Positions 1-9,443 of a DNA stretch of 64,000 nt are shown piece after piece; the first letter of the stretch is position 1; each line of letters starts with the position of its first letter. Below the pieces are notes generated by a model. The model did no database searches. It was not told the origin of the DNA and saw only the letters and a list, made by a program, of their open reading frames with translations. The stretch comes from SKLM01 sp964450435 (GTDB lineage: Bacteria > Chloroflexota > Anaerolineae > B4-G1), in assembly GCA_964450435.1 (NCBI GenBank), contig CAYVCX010000008.1, positions 1-64,000 on the forward strand, in the 5' to 3' direction. The translations under genes were made by a program, and so were the position numbers.

Positions 1-1
1 G

Positions 2-844
2 TTCGGCGATAGCATACGGCTGCTGGGCTACCAGCTTGGTCACCGCGAAGCCCATCCCGGAGAGGCGGTCCCCGTCACACTCTGCTGGGAAGGTGTAAAG
101 ACTATGGAGAAGGAGTACGCGTACTTCGTCCATCTTCTTGGTCCCGGAAACGCCATTGTTGGCAGTCGCAATACCTATCCGGGTCTGGGCCGGTTCCCAA
201 CCAACCAGTGGGCGCCCGGTGATTCATTTTGCGATGTCGTCCGAGTGCCCGTGCGCGACGATATTCCCGTCCAAGTTATGTATGACGTGGAGATCGGCTG
301 GTATGACCCGGAGGCTGACCAGCGGCTACAGGCCCGGAACTCGGCCGACAATCCACTAGACCTAGTGCTCTTGGACAGAATTCGCATAACTCCGGAGACA
401 ACGCCAACGGTAGCGGTGCCCCATGTTGTGAATGCCAACTTGGGGGATCGCGTCACGCTGCTGGGATATGATCTATCCGCGGCCGGCATCGAACATTCGG
501 ATGTCGTCACTGTCACCCTCTACTGGAAAGCTCAGACGTCTATGCAAGGCGACTACACCGTCTTCGTTCACCTGGCGACCGACGGAGCTTCTCCCTCCGC
601 ACAGAGCGACAGCCAGCCGCGCGGCGGATCGTATCCAACCTCTGTCTGGGACCCGGGCGAGGTCGTAGTCGATCAGCACGTCCTCCAGCTGCCCGGAGAC
701 CTGCTTTCAGGAGAATACCAACTATTGGCAGGGATGTATCACCCAGACACCGGTGAGCGGCTGGTCTGCCTGATGCCAAACAGAAGAGTCGAGAGAACCT
801 ACGTTCCTCTGGAGACACTAGTCATCGAGTCGGGAGTTCGTTGA
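2..844 (+). CDS. C-terminal part of a membrane glycosyltransferase-type protein (partial)
   Basis: The reading frame is open from base 2, so the gene starts outside the window; the ATG at 104 is only an internal Met. What remains is about 280 residues holding two copies of the tail domain found in the next five genes. The first begins near the window edge with FGDSIRLLGY and continues with VTLCWEG and YAYFVHLLG. The second begins NLGDRVTLLGYDL and ends in a GMYHPDTGERL-type block. The closest relative in the window is the tail of the gene at 4003-6381, so by inference the missing part is a multi-pass GT-C membrane region. The tail is probably extracytoplasmic. Its ligand is not known to me. 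Confidence 0.75.
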   Translation, partial: FGDSIRLLGYQLGHREAHPGEAVPVTLCWEGVKTMEKEYAYFVHLLGPGNAIVGSRNTYPGLGRFPTNQWAPGDSFCDVVRVPVRDDIPVQVMYDVEIGWYDPEADQRLQARNSADNPLDLVLLDRIRITPETTPTVAVPHVVNANLGDRVTLLGYDLSAAGIEHSDVVTVTLYWKAQTSMQGDYTVFVHLATDGASPSAQSDSQPRGGSYPTSVWDPGEVVVDQHVLQLPGDLLSGEYQLLAGMYHPDTGERLVCLMPNRRVERTYVPLETLVIESGVR

Positions 845-1615
845 GCTGTCGGTCAAGGAAGGCAGGATTCCGATCACGAGCGCATTATGGGGAGCCGCTG
901 GCAGGTACGCTGGTTCTGGGTGCATTCGGGGCCTTGCTCCTGCTCCTTCCCATCTCGTTCGCAGTGCGTTCCCGCAGTCCGGGCGCGAAGCGACCGTAGA
1001 TCGACGAGCGACTGACAGGTCTCGAGCGGAGGCAAACCCGTCGGCCTCGTGCACAGGAGCCGAGACCTGATGCCAGGCAAACCCGATTACCATGACGGAT
1101 CCGAGGGAGAGGGTTGTGGCAACGCCCAATTCCTATCTATTACGAAGGGGAAAGATTGGTCAAGGGCAAGCACGTCATTCCATTACCAGCGAGGATTCGA
1201 GAACCGCGCAGCTCGACGCGCCTCTGGCTACACAACCTCGCTATCAGACAGCAAGGCTCAGGTTACAAGGGCAATCGCTCTCGGTGGCCTAATGGCCGAA
1301 TCGTGTTGGGAGGAGAGAGCGCCTTCCCGATGCTGACCAGAGCTGCCTCGAGCGGGTGAATGAAACTCCCCGGGGCAATCCGGACTTGTCAGGGACAGGT
1401 TACACAGGACACGGTGACGCAAGCGTCTATGCGGGTACGGGCCGAGAGTGGATCGTTCACCGGTCAAGCATCGACTAAGAAGGCTGGTCTCAGACATTGT
1501 ATGAACTGTATGCGGGCCGGGGGTTACTCGGGCAAGGCGATCCGATGCGTGTTGTGAACGGCGCAAGCAAGCCCGTAACGGAGAGCGTAGACCGACCGGC
1601 TATAGGGATTCTGCC
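845..1615. other. 771-base intergenic stretch without a recognisable gene
   Basis: No open frame here resembles a known family. Bases 841-999 in one frame encode a hydrophobic stretch (AGTLVLGAFGALLLLLPISF) ending in a basic tail and a stop at 1000. This could be the scrap of a membrane protein end, but no start or ribosome site goes with it. No clear promoter was found upstream of 1616. Confidence 0.5.
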
Positions 1616-4006
1616 ATGACTGATCCCCCCACAACGCTGACACGGGAGCGGAGCGGCTGGCTCGCCGTCGGCCTGTTACTTGTGCTATTCGCCCAACTGG
1701 CGACCAGCTCCGCGGTCAAATCCCCGGTCTTCGATGAGCCGCTGCATACGGCCAGGGCCTACTACGTGATGGCGACAGGGAACTGGGACATGCAAGCAGG
1801 GCATCTTCCCCTCCTGTATCGGTTGATCGGCCCTCTGTTCTGGACGCTCCCTCAGCGTCCACCGGTCCGTCACCTGACCGGATCGGCCGATCACGTCGCG
1901 ATGGCTCGTGAAATCATCCGCCTCCTCGACTATCCCTGGGGCGCACTGATCTACCCTCTCCGCATCATGGTAATCGGGTCCACACTGCTTCTGGGTGCGA
2001 TCCTCTATCGGTGGGCTGGGGAGCGCCATGGGACCTGGGGCAGCCTACTTGCCTTGTTTGCATATACATTCTCACCTAATATCCTCGCCCACGGCCGGCT
2101 CGTGACAACCGACCTTCTGCTTACCCTTCTCTTCTTCCTGGCGGTCTATACGTTCCAACGCCTGCTGCGGCGACCCACTATAATCAGATGTTTGACTGCT
2201 GGTTTGTCTCTTGGACTGGCTCTGGGGGCAAAGGCATCGGCGCCGCTCCTGTTGCCTATTCTCTCTGTGGTTGCTCTGGTCAGAAGCACCGCACTCGGTG
2301 ACAGGTCATCGAAAGGCCAGGATGATCGTCGCGGATGGCTTGGCCGATACCTGTACCACACAGCGTGGCTGGCCGTGACAACTCTGGTCGCCGGGGGCGT
2401 CCTGTGGCTGCTTTACGAACTGGACGCCGGCCCGTGGTTTGACGGCTGGCCCGCGCTACCCCTGCCGAGCTATGTCAAGACAATGCTCCAGGTCGTAGAG
2501 CACGGGGGGGAACGAGGGCACCCCGCCTTCCTGATGGGGCAACGATCAGGCGGAGGATGGCGAGCGTACTTCCCGATCGCCCTGGCACTCAAGACCCCGT
2601 TGCCAACCTTAATCGCTGCCCCGGCCGGAGCCGCGTGGTTGCTGTTGCAGAAGCGGTGGCGGACCTGCCTCACAGCCTGCGTCCCCGCGCTCGTGTTCCT
2701 GGCTGCTGCCAGCCTCTCATCGCTGAACATCGGCTATCGCCACATCTTGCCTGTCTTACCCTTTCTCATTCTTCTGCTCTCCTCGTTGGGGGAGCTGCCC
2801 TGGCACAGCTGGGGCGTGGCCGTGGCGGGGGGAGGGCTCGCGCTCTGGTTGGTTGCCGGGACGCTGCAGATCTATCCAGACCACCTCGCCTACTTCAATG
2901 CCCTGGCCGGGGGGGCGCGCGGAGGGCACCGCTATCTGACGGATTCGAACCTGGACTGGGGGCAAGATCTAATTCAACTGCGGGACTACCTGGAGAGGCA
3001 CGGCATCAAGCAAGTGTACCTCAGTTACTTCGGAAACGTCAACCCCCGGGCCTACGGCATAGAGTACGAGCCGCTTCCCTCGCACTTCCCCATTGGAGTG
3101 GTGGAGGACTTCACACCGTTCTCTCCGGCGCCAGGATTCTACGCCGTCAGTGTCACGAACTTGAGTGGACAGTACTTGATCGAGAATCCCAGCGTGCTGG
3201 ACTGGTTCAACCATCAGGAGCCCATCGCAAGCGTCGGGCACTCGATCAACATCTACCGGGTGGTTGTGGATCCCTCCCCTCCGAGTTGGGTTGGAGTGTG
3301 TGAAGCACCCGGAGCACCGCTCGACGAAGAGACATTCGCGCACGGCCTGGGGCGTGATGATACGCGCTTCGTCCGCTTCGACTGCCGGAGTAGCTGGGTG
3401 TTCGCCAACGAAGGTGATCCAGCCTGGTTCGTCGTGCCCGCTACCGATGAAACGGATCGAGTCGTGCCGCCGGCTGGCTCCTGGCTCACGACGTACGAGC
3501 AAGAAAACTACGACGGCAAGCTTCTATTCACAATTTACCGCTGGGAAGGGCAGGACGAGCTTCAGGCGTATCTAGAGACGGTGCAGACACCATCGGCATA
3601 TCCAAACCGGGTAGGAGAAGTCCTTAGATTTTTGGGCTACGAGATGAGCCCGGTGCGTGACATACAGACCGAGCCTTCAATTCGCCTCACAACCTACTGG
3701 CACGTCCTGGCGCAACCGGATCGACCGCTCTCCTTGATGGTCCACCTGGTAGATCGGGAGAACGGAGTGACGGCTGTCGGAGATGCACTGGGCATCCCGG
3801 CTGAGAGCTGGGCCCCCGGAGATATCCTAGTTCAAGAACACCGATTGGCCCCTCAGCCCGCTACCGCCTTGGAGCATTGTCACGTCGAATTGGGGGCCTA
3901 CTGGTTGCCCAGCCTGAAGCCTCTCCCAATTCTCGACCAAACAGGCGCTCCTCTGGCCGGTGACGTGATTCGCCTACCCACGATCGAGTCGGGAGCAGCA
4001 CAGTGA
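1616..4006 (+). CDS. GT-C family membrane glycosyltransferase (GT39/ArnT-like) with C-terminal domain
   Basis: The 796-residue protein starts with a transmembrane helix followed by an acidic loop, SPVFDEPLHTARAYYVM, in the place where lipid-carrier-dependent GT39 enzymes carry their catalytic Asp/Glu. About ten hydrophobic segments fill residues 15-430. A TDSNLDWGQDL motif near residue 445 is shared by many bacterial PMT-like transferases. The last 150 residues carry one copy of the tail domain (FLGYEMSP, then LMVHLVDRENG). The family transfers a sugar from a polyprenyl-phosphate donor on the outer membrane face; donor and acceptor here are unknown. The end overlaps the next gene by four bases (GTGA at 4003), suggesting translational coupling. 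Confidence 0.8.
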   Translation: MTDPPTTLTRERSGWLAVGLLLVLFAQLATSSAVKSPVFDEPLHTARAYYVMATGNWDMQAGHLPLLYRLIGPLFWTLPQRPPVRHLTGSADHVAMAREIIRLLDYPWGALIYPLRIMVIGSTLLLGAILYRWAGERHGTWGSLLALFAYTFSPNILAHGRLVTTDLLLTLLFFLAVYTFQRLLRRPTIIRCLTAGLSLGLALGAKASAPLLLPILSVVALVRSTALGDRSSKGQDDRRGWLGRYLYHTAWLAVTTLVAGGVLWLLYELDAGPWFDGWPALPLPSYVKTMLQVVEHGGERGHPAFLMGQRSGGGWRAYFPIALALKTPLPTLIAAPAGAAWLLLQKRWRTCLTACVPALVFLAAASLSSLNIGYRHILPVLPFLILLLSSLGELPWHSWGVAVAGGGLALWLVAGTLQIYPDHLAYFNALAGGARGGHRYLTDSNLDWGQDLIQLRDYLERHGIKQVYLSYFGNVNPRAYGIEYEPLPSHFPIGVVEDFTPFSPAPGFYAVSVTNLSGQYLIENPSVLDWFNHQEPIASVGHSINIYRVVVDPSPPSWVGVCEAPGAPLDEETFAHGLGRDDTRFVRFDCRSSWVFANEGDPAWFVVPATDETDRVVPPAGSWLTTYEQENYDGKLLFTIYRWEGQDELQAYLETVQTPSAYPNRVGEVLRFLGYEMSPVRDIQTEPSIRLTTYWHVLAQPDRPLSLMVHLVDRENGVTAVGDALGIPAESWAPGDILVQEHRLAPQPATALEHCHVELGAYWLPSLKPLPILDQTGAPLAGDVIRLPTIESGAAQ

Positions 4007-6381
4007 CGCTTCGACCACCTCGCCGTGAGAATACCCGCGGCATCGGGCTGATGCAAGGGCATGCAGCGCTAGTCGGGTTCCTGCTGGCCTACCTCTTCCT
4101 TGGAATTGTCTACTCCGTCAGCTCTCCTATCCTTGAGGCTCCCGACGAGATGTGGCATTATTCGTATGTTCGCCACCTAACCACCGAGCATGCCCTTCCT
4201 CAGTGGGATGCGGAGTCCCCTGCAGCGCAGGAAAGCTCACAGCCACCTCTCTATTACACCGTGGCGGCGTTGGCAACAGACTGGATCGACGCTTCGCGAC
4301 TTGAGGACTTACCCGACCGCAATCCCCATTGGGGCTATCCCGCTGCTGGCACAGTCAACGACAACAAGAACATGTTCTTCCACCGGAGGCTGGGAGTTGC
4401 GGCCTTCCCCTGGCAGGGCGCGACACTGGTCGTTCACCTGGCGAGACTCGCAAACCTCTCTTTTGGCGCGCTCACAGTTGGGGCCACCTACTTGCTGGCG
4501 AAGGAAGTCTTCCCGAAACGGCCCATTGCGGCCGCGGCTGCAACAGGCATAGTTGCCTTCAACCCTCAGTTTCTTTTTGTCAGCTCCGCAGTCAACAATG
4601 ACGCCACCGTCAGTGCCTTCTGCACGGCGGCCCTCTGGTTGCTGATGCGCGGTCTACGGCACGGATATACCACACAGCGCGTGGCTGCGCTCGGCGGGGT
4701 GGCAGGCCTGGCCACTCTCTCTAAGGTGAGTGCGCTCGCTCTTCTGCCATTCGCCATCGTCTGTATCGGCGTGCGCACCTGGCTGATGAGTGCCTCGGTC
4801 AACCAAGCTTCAACCGACGAGGTCGGCAATCAACAGGGGCACCGGTCCACCAAGTTCCTCGTTCACTGCTCGCTATTCCTGGTACTGGTTCTGGTCATCA
4901 GCGGCTGGTGGTATATTCGTAACGCTGTGCTGTACGGCGATGCCCTCGGGGTTGAGACGCATCTAGAGACCTGGTGGGCTCACGAGGAACCAGTCTCCCT
5001 GGCAACGATATGGACGCAGCTCGCCAACGTCGAGGTGTCGTTCTGGGGAGCCTTCGGCTGGGGCAATGTGCACCTTCCACCAGCATTCTACATTGTCCTC
5101 CGAGTTGCTGTGCGGCTAGCCCTGGCCGGCCTACTTATGTGGGGCGGGCAGGCGTGGCGTGCCAGACGGCAACCCAGCTCTCGCGCGTGGTCTCTGGCAT
5201 TGCTGTTCCTGTGGGTATTGATGGTATTTGTCGCTCTCCTAAGCTGGATGCAGCTAGTGGAGGCTGCATTGGGGAGACTGCTCTTTCCAGCCATCGGGGG
5301 CATCGCCGTGCTGATGACGTGGGGCCTTGATCGACTCACATCCTACGCGGTATCGATGTCGAAGCGTGCCTCACCGGTGGCCCAGCACGCCCCGCAGGTC
5401 ATCCTGGTTCTGCTCGTCGGCAGTCTCCTCTGTGCTGCGGCCGCTTCCCCGTTCGCTACCATCAGACCCGCATATGCGAAGCCACCGCTACTCTCCGCAG
5501 CGGAAGTCGAAAGCCTTACCCAGCCGATAAGCATCCAGTTCGGTGATGGTATCCGCCTGATCGGTTACGATGTACAAGTCGAACGCGCAATGCCCGGCGA
5601 GGAGATCTCCGTGACCCTTTGCTGGGAAGCCAGCGAGGCCATGCGGGAGAACTATGCATACTTCGTGCATCTTGTCGGTCAGAACGATAGGGTCATTGGC
5701 GCCCGCGACACGCATCCGGGGCTCGGACGATTCCCGACCAGTCACTGGGCTCCTGGAGACATTTTTTGCGATGTCGTCCGAGTTCCTGTGGGGGAGCCCG
5801 CATCCGGCCCAGCGGTCTATACGATCGAGACGGGCTGGTACCGACCGGAAACGGGCGCTCGTCTCTCTGCGCGCGCAGCAAGCGGTGCCGCCACGGAATC
5901 GGTGGCATTGGGGCGTGTCAAAGTTGCAGCAGGAGATGAAGCCACTTTCAACGTGCCTAACCCTGTCGAGGCCAGTCTGGGGGATCAGATATTGCTTCTA
6001 GGCTATAGAGTGGACACCGAGGACTCCGAGATTTCGCCTGGGCAGACGGTAGATGTCACTCTATACTGGAAGGCGCAGAGCAGGCCCAGGGCGGACTACA
6101 CCGTGTTCGTCCATCTCGGCGCTCCGTTCGCTCCCCCTACCGCTCAAGACGACGGTCAACCCCGTGGGGGCACCTATCCGACCTCCTTCTGGGACGCGGG
6201 CGAAGTAGTGATCGACACACATACGATCCGTCTTCCGGACAGCCTGGCCGCAGGCGATTACCCACTGGTCGCGGGGATGTATCTGTTTGAGACGGGAGGA
6301 AGGTTACCGGCGTTCGACGCTCGAGGAAAGCGGTTTCCCGGCGACGCCATCCCGCTGACGACACTCAGGGTGGGGCCATGA
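4003..6381 (+). CDS. Multi-pass glycosyltransferase-like protein (DUF2142-like) with two tail domains
   Basis: The 792-residue protein has a first helix, then the loop SPILEAPDEMWHYSYVRHL, in which PDE-x-WHY is the likely acidic site. AFNPQFLFVSSAVNNDA follows near residue 195, and about eleven hydrophobic segments run up to RPAYAKPPLLS near residue 490. Two tail domains follow, FGDGIRLIGYDV and LGDQILLLGYRV, each with VTL-x-W and FVHL cores. The GTG at 4003 overlaps the previous stop; an ATG at 4051 is an alternative but lacks a ribosome site. The DUF2142-type fold is assigned to the GT-C superfamily by general knowledge; the precise activity is not established. It belongs to the run of paralogous genes between 1616 and 14082. 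Confidence 0.78.
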   Translation: MTLRPPRRENTRGIGLMQGHAALVGFLLAYLFLGIVYSVSSPILEAPDEMWHYSYVRHLTTEHALPQWDAESPAAQESSQPPLYYTVAALATDWIDASRLEDLPDRNPHWGYPAAGTVNDNKNMFFHRRLGVAAFPWQGATLVVHLARLANLSFGALTVGATYLLAKEVFPKRPIAAAAATGIVAFNPQFLFVSSAVNNDATVSAFCTAALWLLMRGLRHGYTTQRVAALGGVAGLATLSKVSALALLPFAIVCIGVRTWLMSASVNQASTDEVGNQQGHRSTKFLVHCSLFLVLVLVISGWWYIRNAVLYGDALGVETHLETWWAHEEPVSLATIWTQLANVEVSFWGAFGWGNVHLPPAFYIVLRVAVRLALAGLLMWGGQAWRARRQPSSRAWSLALLFLWVLMVFVALLSWMQLVEAALGRLLFPAIGGIAVLMTWGLDRLTSYAVSMSKRASPVAQHAPQVILVLLVGSLLCAAAASPFATIRPAYAKPPLLSAAEVESLTQPISIQFGDGIRLIGYDVQVERAMPGEEISVTLCWEASEAMRENYAYFVHLVGQNDRVIGARDTHPGLGRFPTSHWAPGDIFCDVVRVPVGEPASGPAVYTIETGWYRPETGARLSARAASGAATESVALGRVKVAAGDEATFNVPNPVEASLGDQILLLGYRVDTEDSEISPGQTVDVTLYWKAQSRPRADYTVFVHLGAPFAPPTAQDDGQPRGGTYPTSFWDAGEVVIDTHTIRLPDSLAAGDYPLVAGMYLFETGGRLPAFDARGKRFPGDAIPLTTLRVGP

Positions 6382-9300
6382 GTACGATCCGCAAGGGGAA
6401 TAGACAGATCTGGGCCAAGGGCCCGGGCTCCAGACTGGCGTTCGCCATGATGTTGGGAGTCGTTCTGCTAGCCTTCACGCTGCGGATCTGGAGACTGGGA
6501 TATCAGGAACTGACCTTCGACGAAGTCGCGAGCTTCTCCATCGCCGTCCGGGGCCCCATAGGCCTACTGCAGTACATCCGTAGTGCTGTTCGCGAGCATC
6601 CGCCGGGTTACTATCTGCTCCTTTCAGCGTGGATATCGTTGGCCGGGACAAGCGAGTTTACCCTGCGCTTCCTGTCGGTCGTCATCGGGGTCATCAGCGT
6701 TGCAGCGCTGTACCGTGTAGTGCGGGGCATCGGTGGTCGATCGTTCGCTCTGTTGGCGACATGCCTGCTGGCTCTGTCCCCGCTCCATATTCGGATCTCG
6801 CGTGATGCACGGATGTACGGCTTGCTAGCTCTCTGGAGTCTGTTGTCCACCTTCGCCTTCGCTGCCCTGATCGACGAGGAAGGGATTGGCTGGCCGTCCT
6901 CATTGACCGAGCGTCTCGACAGAGTCCTCGGAGCTACGACGCGGACGTCCAGTATTGATGGTCGTGCGTTCGTGAAATGGGGGCTCTTCTGGCTGGTGAC
7001 CGGTGTGGGGATGTTCACGCACTACTTTATGGTTTTCGTGTTATTGGCAGAGAATCTGTTCCTGCTCCTGACCTGGCGGCGCCATCGTCACGTGTTGCTG
7101 GGCTGGGTAGTTGTCCACGTAACCCTTGCTGGAGTGGTGGTCATCTGGGCCATCTCCTCACCAGGTCTGTGGGCAACAGTCCTTTCTCTGTGGAGGAGAG
7201 GACCGACCGAGACAGTGCGTTGGGGCGCGTTCGCTTCTGGGCTCAACGGGCTTTACCTCGGGACCACTGTCCGTCCCAACTGGCGTCACTTAGGCTGGCC
7301 CCTGATCATCACGGTTCTTGGCGTGGTCCCCCTTGGGGGCCAAGGCCCCTGGCCTTCGCACGGAAGGCGACGGTGGCGCTTGCTGCTGGGCCTGCTCCTT
7401 GGTGTACCGACGCTGGCTGTATTCGCTCTCCCCGAGCGTTTCACAGGCCGCTATCTGACAGTTGCCCTGCCCGGTGCCGTCTTGGTAATGGCCACGGGAC
7501 TGGCCAGTACGTACTGCTTCTCCAGAGAATTACTGCGTCGCAGATATCCTGGAAGGCTATGTTCCTTGGCATCTGGCTTTGCTGCCCTTGGCTTACTCTC
7601 CTGCCTGCTGCTTGTCAGCGCCCGCGCCTATCCCGCCATCTACTTCCGTACGGGTACGAGTTTCACGGCCAAGATGGAGCATCTGCGTGCCCACGCTCAG
7701 CCTGACGATGGGCTCCTGCTTCATGGCCCGTGGCAGCAGTTGCTGCTCTCGTACTACGACGCAGGCTCACTCGCGACGTACACGGTACCACTGCGCGACC
7801 TGAGAGTGGACCGCGACCTGATGGAAGAGGTGTTGGAGGAAATACTCAGGGAGCACGATCGACTGTGGGTTTCCTACGATTCCGTCTCTCCAGTGGATCC
7901 AGACTGGGTCGTCGCGCGATGGCTCCACGAGCACAGCCATCAGGTTCTGTCCCAGAAAGGTCTGACCTTGTACGTCCAGCCGCCCGCAGACAGACCGCCG
8001 TTGCCACCCGCCGCGGCTCCCCCAGATCGTGGTGTTGCCGGAACAGGAGATCCATCTTTCCAGGTTCTGCTACCACTCACCACCAAAGGCCGAAGCACGC
8101 AGTATGACCGGGTGGAGCACGTCGGTGTTACGTTCGAAGATCAACTGCACTTGGAGGACATCGCTCTCTTCAACCTGGAGTTGAGCAGCGGCGAGGCCAT
8201 ATTGTTCCTCTCCCGATGGCGGGCGCTTCACAGCATCCCTGCGGGTCTAGGCATGCGGATAGAGCTGGTGAGCCCCGACGAACAAGTCTGGCAGAAATAC
8301 GAGTTTGAGACGGGACCGGCCCATATCGGGTCGCAGGCGCGGGCCGCAGGTGACACATTCGTTGAGCGTCGCGGTCTGGTGATTCCAATCGGTACGCCTC
8401 CGGGCAACTACAAGCTTCGGTTGCGCGTTTTCTCATCAGGGGAGGAATGGCTCCCTGAGGACGGGAGGGCGTTCGAGGCCAGCTGGCTCCAGGTGCGCCA
8501 CTCCTCACCCAACCCCCGAGCCATCCAGGCTCTGCCTGGGCGCGAGTTGTCGGCTGACTTCGGTGGGACGCTTGAGCTGATCGGCTACGCTCCGTGGGGC
8601 CGCGATTTCACGCTAGGCAATCCCCTGTTGTTCGATATCTACTGGAAAGCCCTCGACGTCCCTGAAGACAACTACGAAGTGAAGCTTGAAGTAGTGAATG
8701 GAGGAGGAGCAGTACTGACAGAGAAGCGTGTCCAGCCGGTTGCCGACTGGCACCCCACGAGTTCTTGGAAGCCAGGCGGGATACTCAAAGGGCACTACGC
8801 GATTCCAACGCCAGTGGATGCCGCACCTGGGCGGTACCGGGTCCGGCTGTCGGTCATCGCCTCTGATGGTTCAGCACTGCCGCTGAGGGGGGTGCGTTCC
8901 CAGAAAGTCCTCGACTGGTGGGAGCGGGAAAAGGAACTGTCCGGCACAAGCCTCGTGCTGTTCGAAGGTAAGCTCGAGTCTCGGCCGCGTCGGTATCGAG
9001 CTCCGGCCATGGATCATCGGACAGGTGCCGTGTTTGGCACTGGCCCCGATCAGCGGACCGTGGAACTGCTGGGATACGACTTGATCGGTGCCCCTATCGC
9101 ACCGGGTGATTCAGTGGAGGTTACCCTCTACTGGAAAACGCTGCAAAGGATGGATCGTGTGTACGCCGTCTTCAACCACTTGGTCGCTGCTGACGGAGAA
9201 ATGCTGGCACAGCAAGATGGCTGGCCCCGGCAGGGGACATACCATACCACTCACTGGCTGCCAGGCGAAGTTGTCGAGGATCATTATACGATCGAGGTAC

Positions 9301-9443
9301 CGCCAGACACCCCGCCAGGCGAGTACACCCTCCGGATCGGGATGTACGATGCTGTCACGACAGAGCGCCTCCTGTGCTGGGTTGAGGGCGCGCCGGTTCC
9401 GGAACGGTACATCGAGTTGGCCTCGATGACCATCGGGAAGTGA
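6378..9443 (+). CDS. GT39/ArnT-like membrane glycosyltransferase with three tail domains
   Basis: At 1021 residues this is the longest of the array. The N-terminal half is a classic PMT-type transferase: helix 1, then LTFDEVASFSIA (FDE acidic site), then EHPPGYYLLLSAW and SPLHIRISRDARMYGL, hallmarks of bacterial GT39 proteins. A soluble segment from residue 430 has ARAYPA and a periplasmic-type fold. The C-terminal 450 residues contain one diverged and two clear tail domains (FGGTLELIGYAPWG; ELLGYDLIGAPIAPGDSVEV). The start ATG overlaps the previous stop as ATGA. Expected role: transfer of a polyprenyl-linked sugar to an envelope glycan or protein. The substrate is unknown. Confidence 0.8.
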   Translation: MSTIRKGNRQIWAKGPGSRLAFAMMLGVVLLAFTLRIWRLGYQELTFDEVASFSIAVRGPIGLLQYIRSAVREHPPGYYLLLSAWISLAGTSEFTLRFLSVVIGVISVAALYRVVRGIGGRSFALLATCLLALSPLHIRISRDARMYGLLALWSLLSTFAFAALIDEEGIGWPSSLTERLDRVLGATTRTSSIDGRAFVKWGLFWLVTGVGMFTHYFMVFVLLAENLFLLLTWRRHRHVLLGWVVVHVTLAGVVVIWAISSPGLWATVLSLWRRGPTETVRWGAFASGLNGLYLGTTVRPNWRHLGWPLIITVLGVVPLGGQGPWPSHGRRRWRLLLGLLLGVPTLAVFALPERFTGRYLTVALPGAVLVMATGLASTYCFSRELLRRRYPGRLCSLASGFAALGLLSCLLLVSARAYPAIYFRTGTSFTAKMEHLRAHAQPDDGLLLHGPWQQLLLSYYDAGSLATYTVPLRDLRVDRDLMEEVLEEILREHDRLWVSYDSVSPVDPDWVVARWLHEHSHQVLSQKGLTLYVQPPADRPPLPPAAAPPDRGVAGTGDPSFQVLLPLTTKGRSTQYDRVEHVGVTFEDQLHLEDIALFNLELSSGEAILFLSRWRALHSIPAGLGMRIELVSPDEQVWQKYEFETGPAHIGSQARAAGDTFVERRGLVIPIGTPPGNYKLRLRVFSSGEEWLPEDGRAFEASWLQVRHSSPNPRAIQALPGRELSADFGGTLELIGYAPWGRDFTLGNPLLFDIYWKALDVPEDNYEVKLEVVNGGGAVLTEKRVQPVADWHPTSSWKPGGILKGHYAIPTPVDAAPGRYRVRLSVIASDGSALPLRGVRSQKVLDWWEREKELSGTSLVLFEGKLESRPRRYRAPAMDHRTGAVFGTGPDQRTVELLGYDLIGAPIAPGDSVEVTLYWKTLQRMDRVYAVFNHLVAADGEMLAQQDGWPRQGTYHTTHWLPGEVVEDHYTIEVPPDTPPGEYTLRIGMYDAVTTERLLCWVEGAPVPERYIELASMTIGK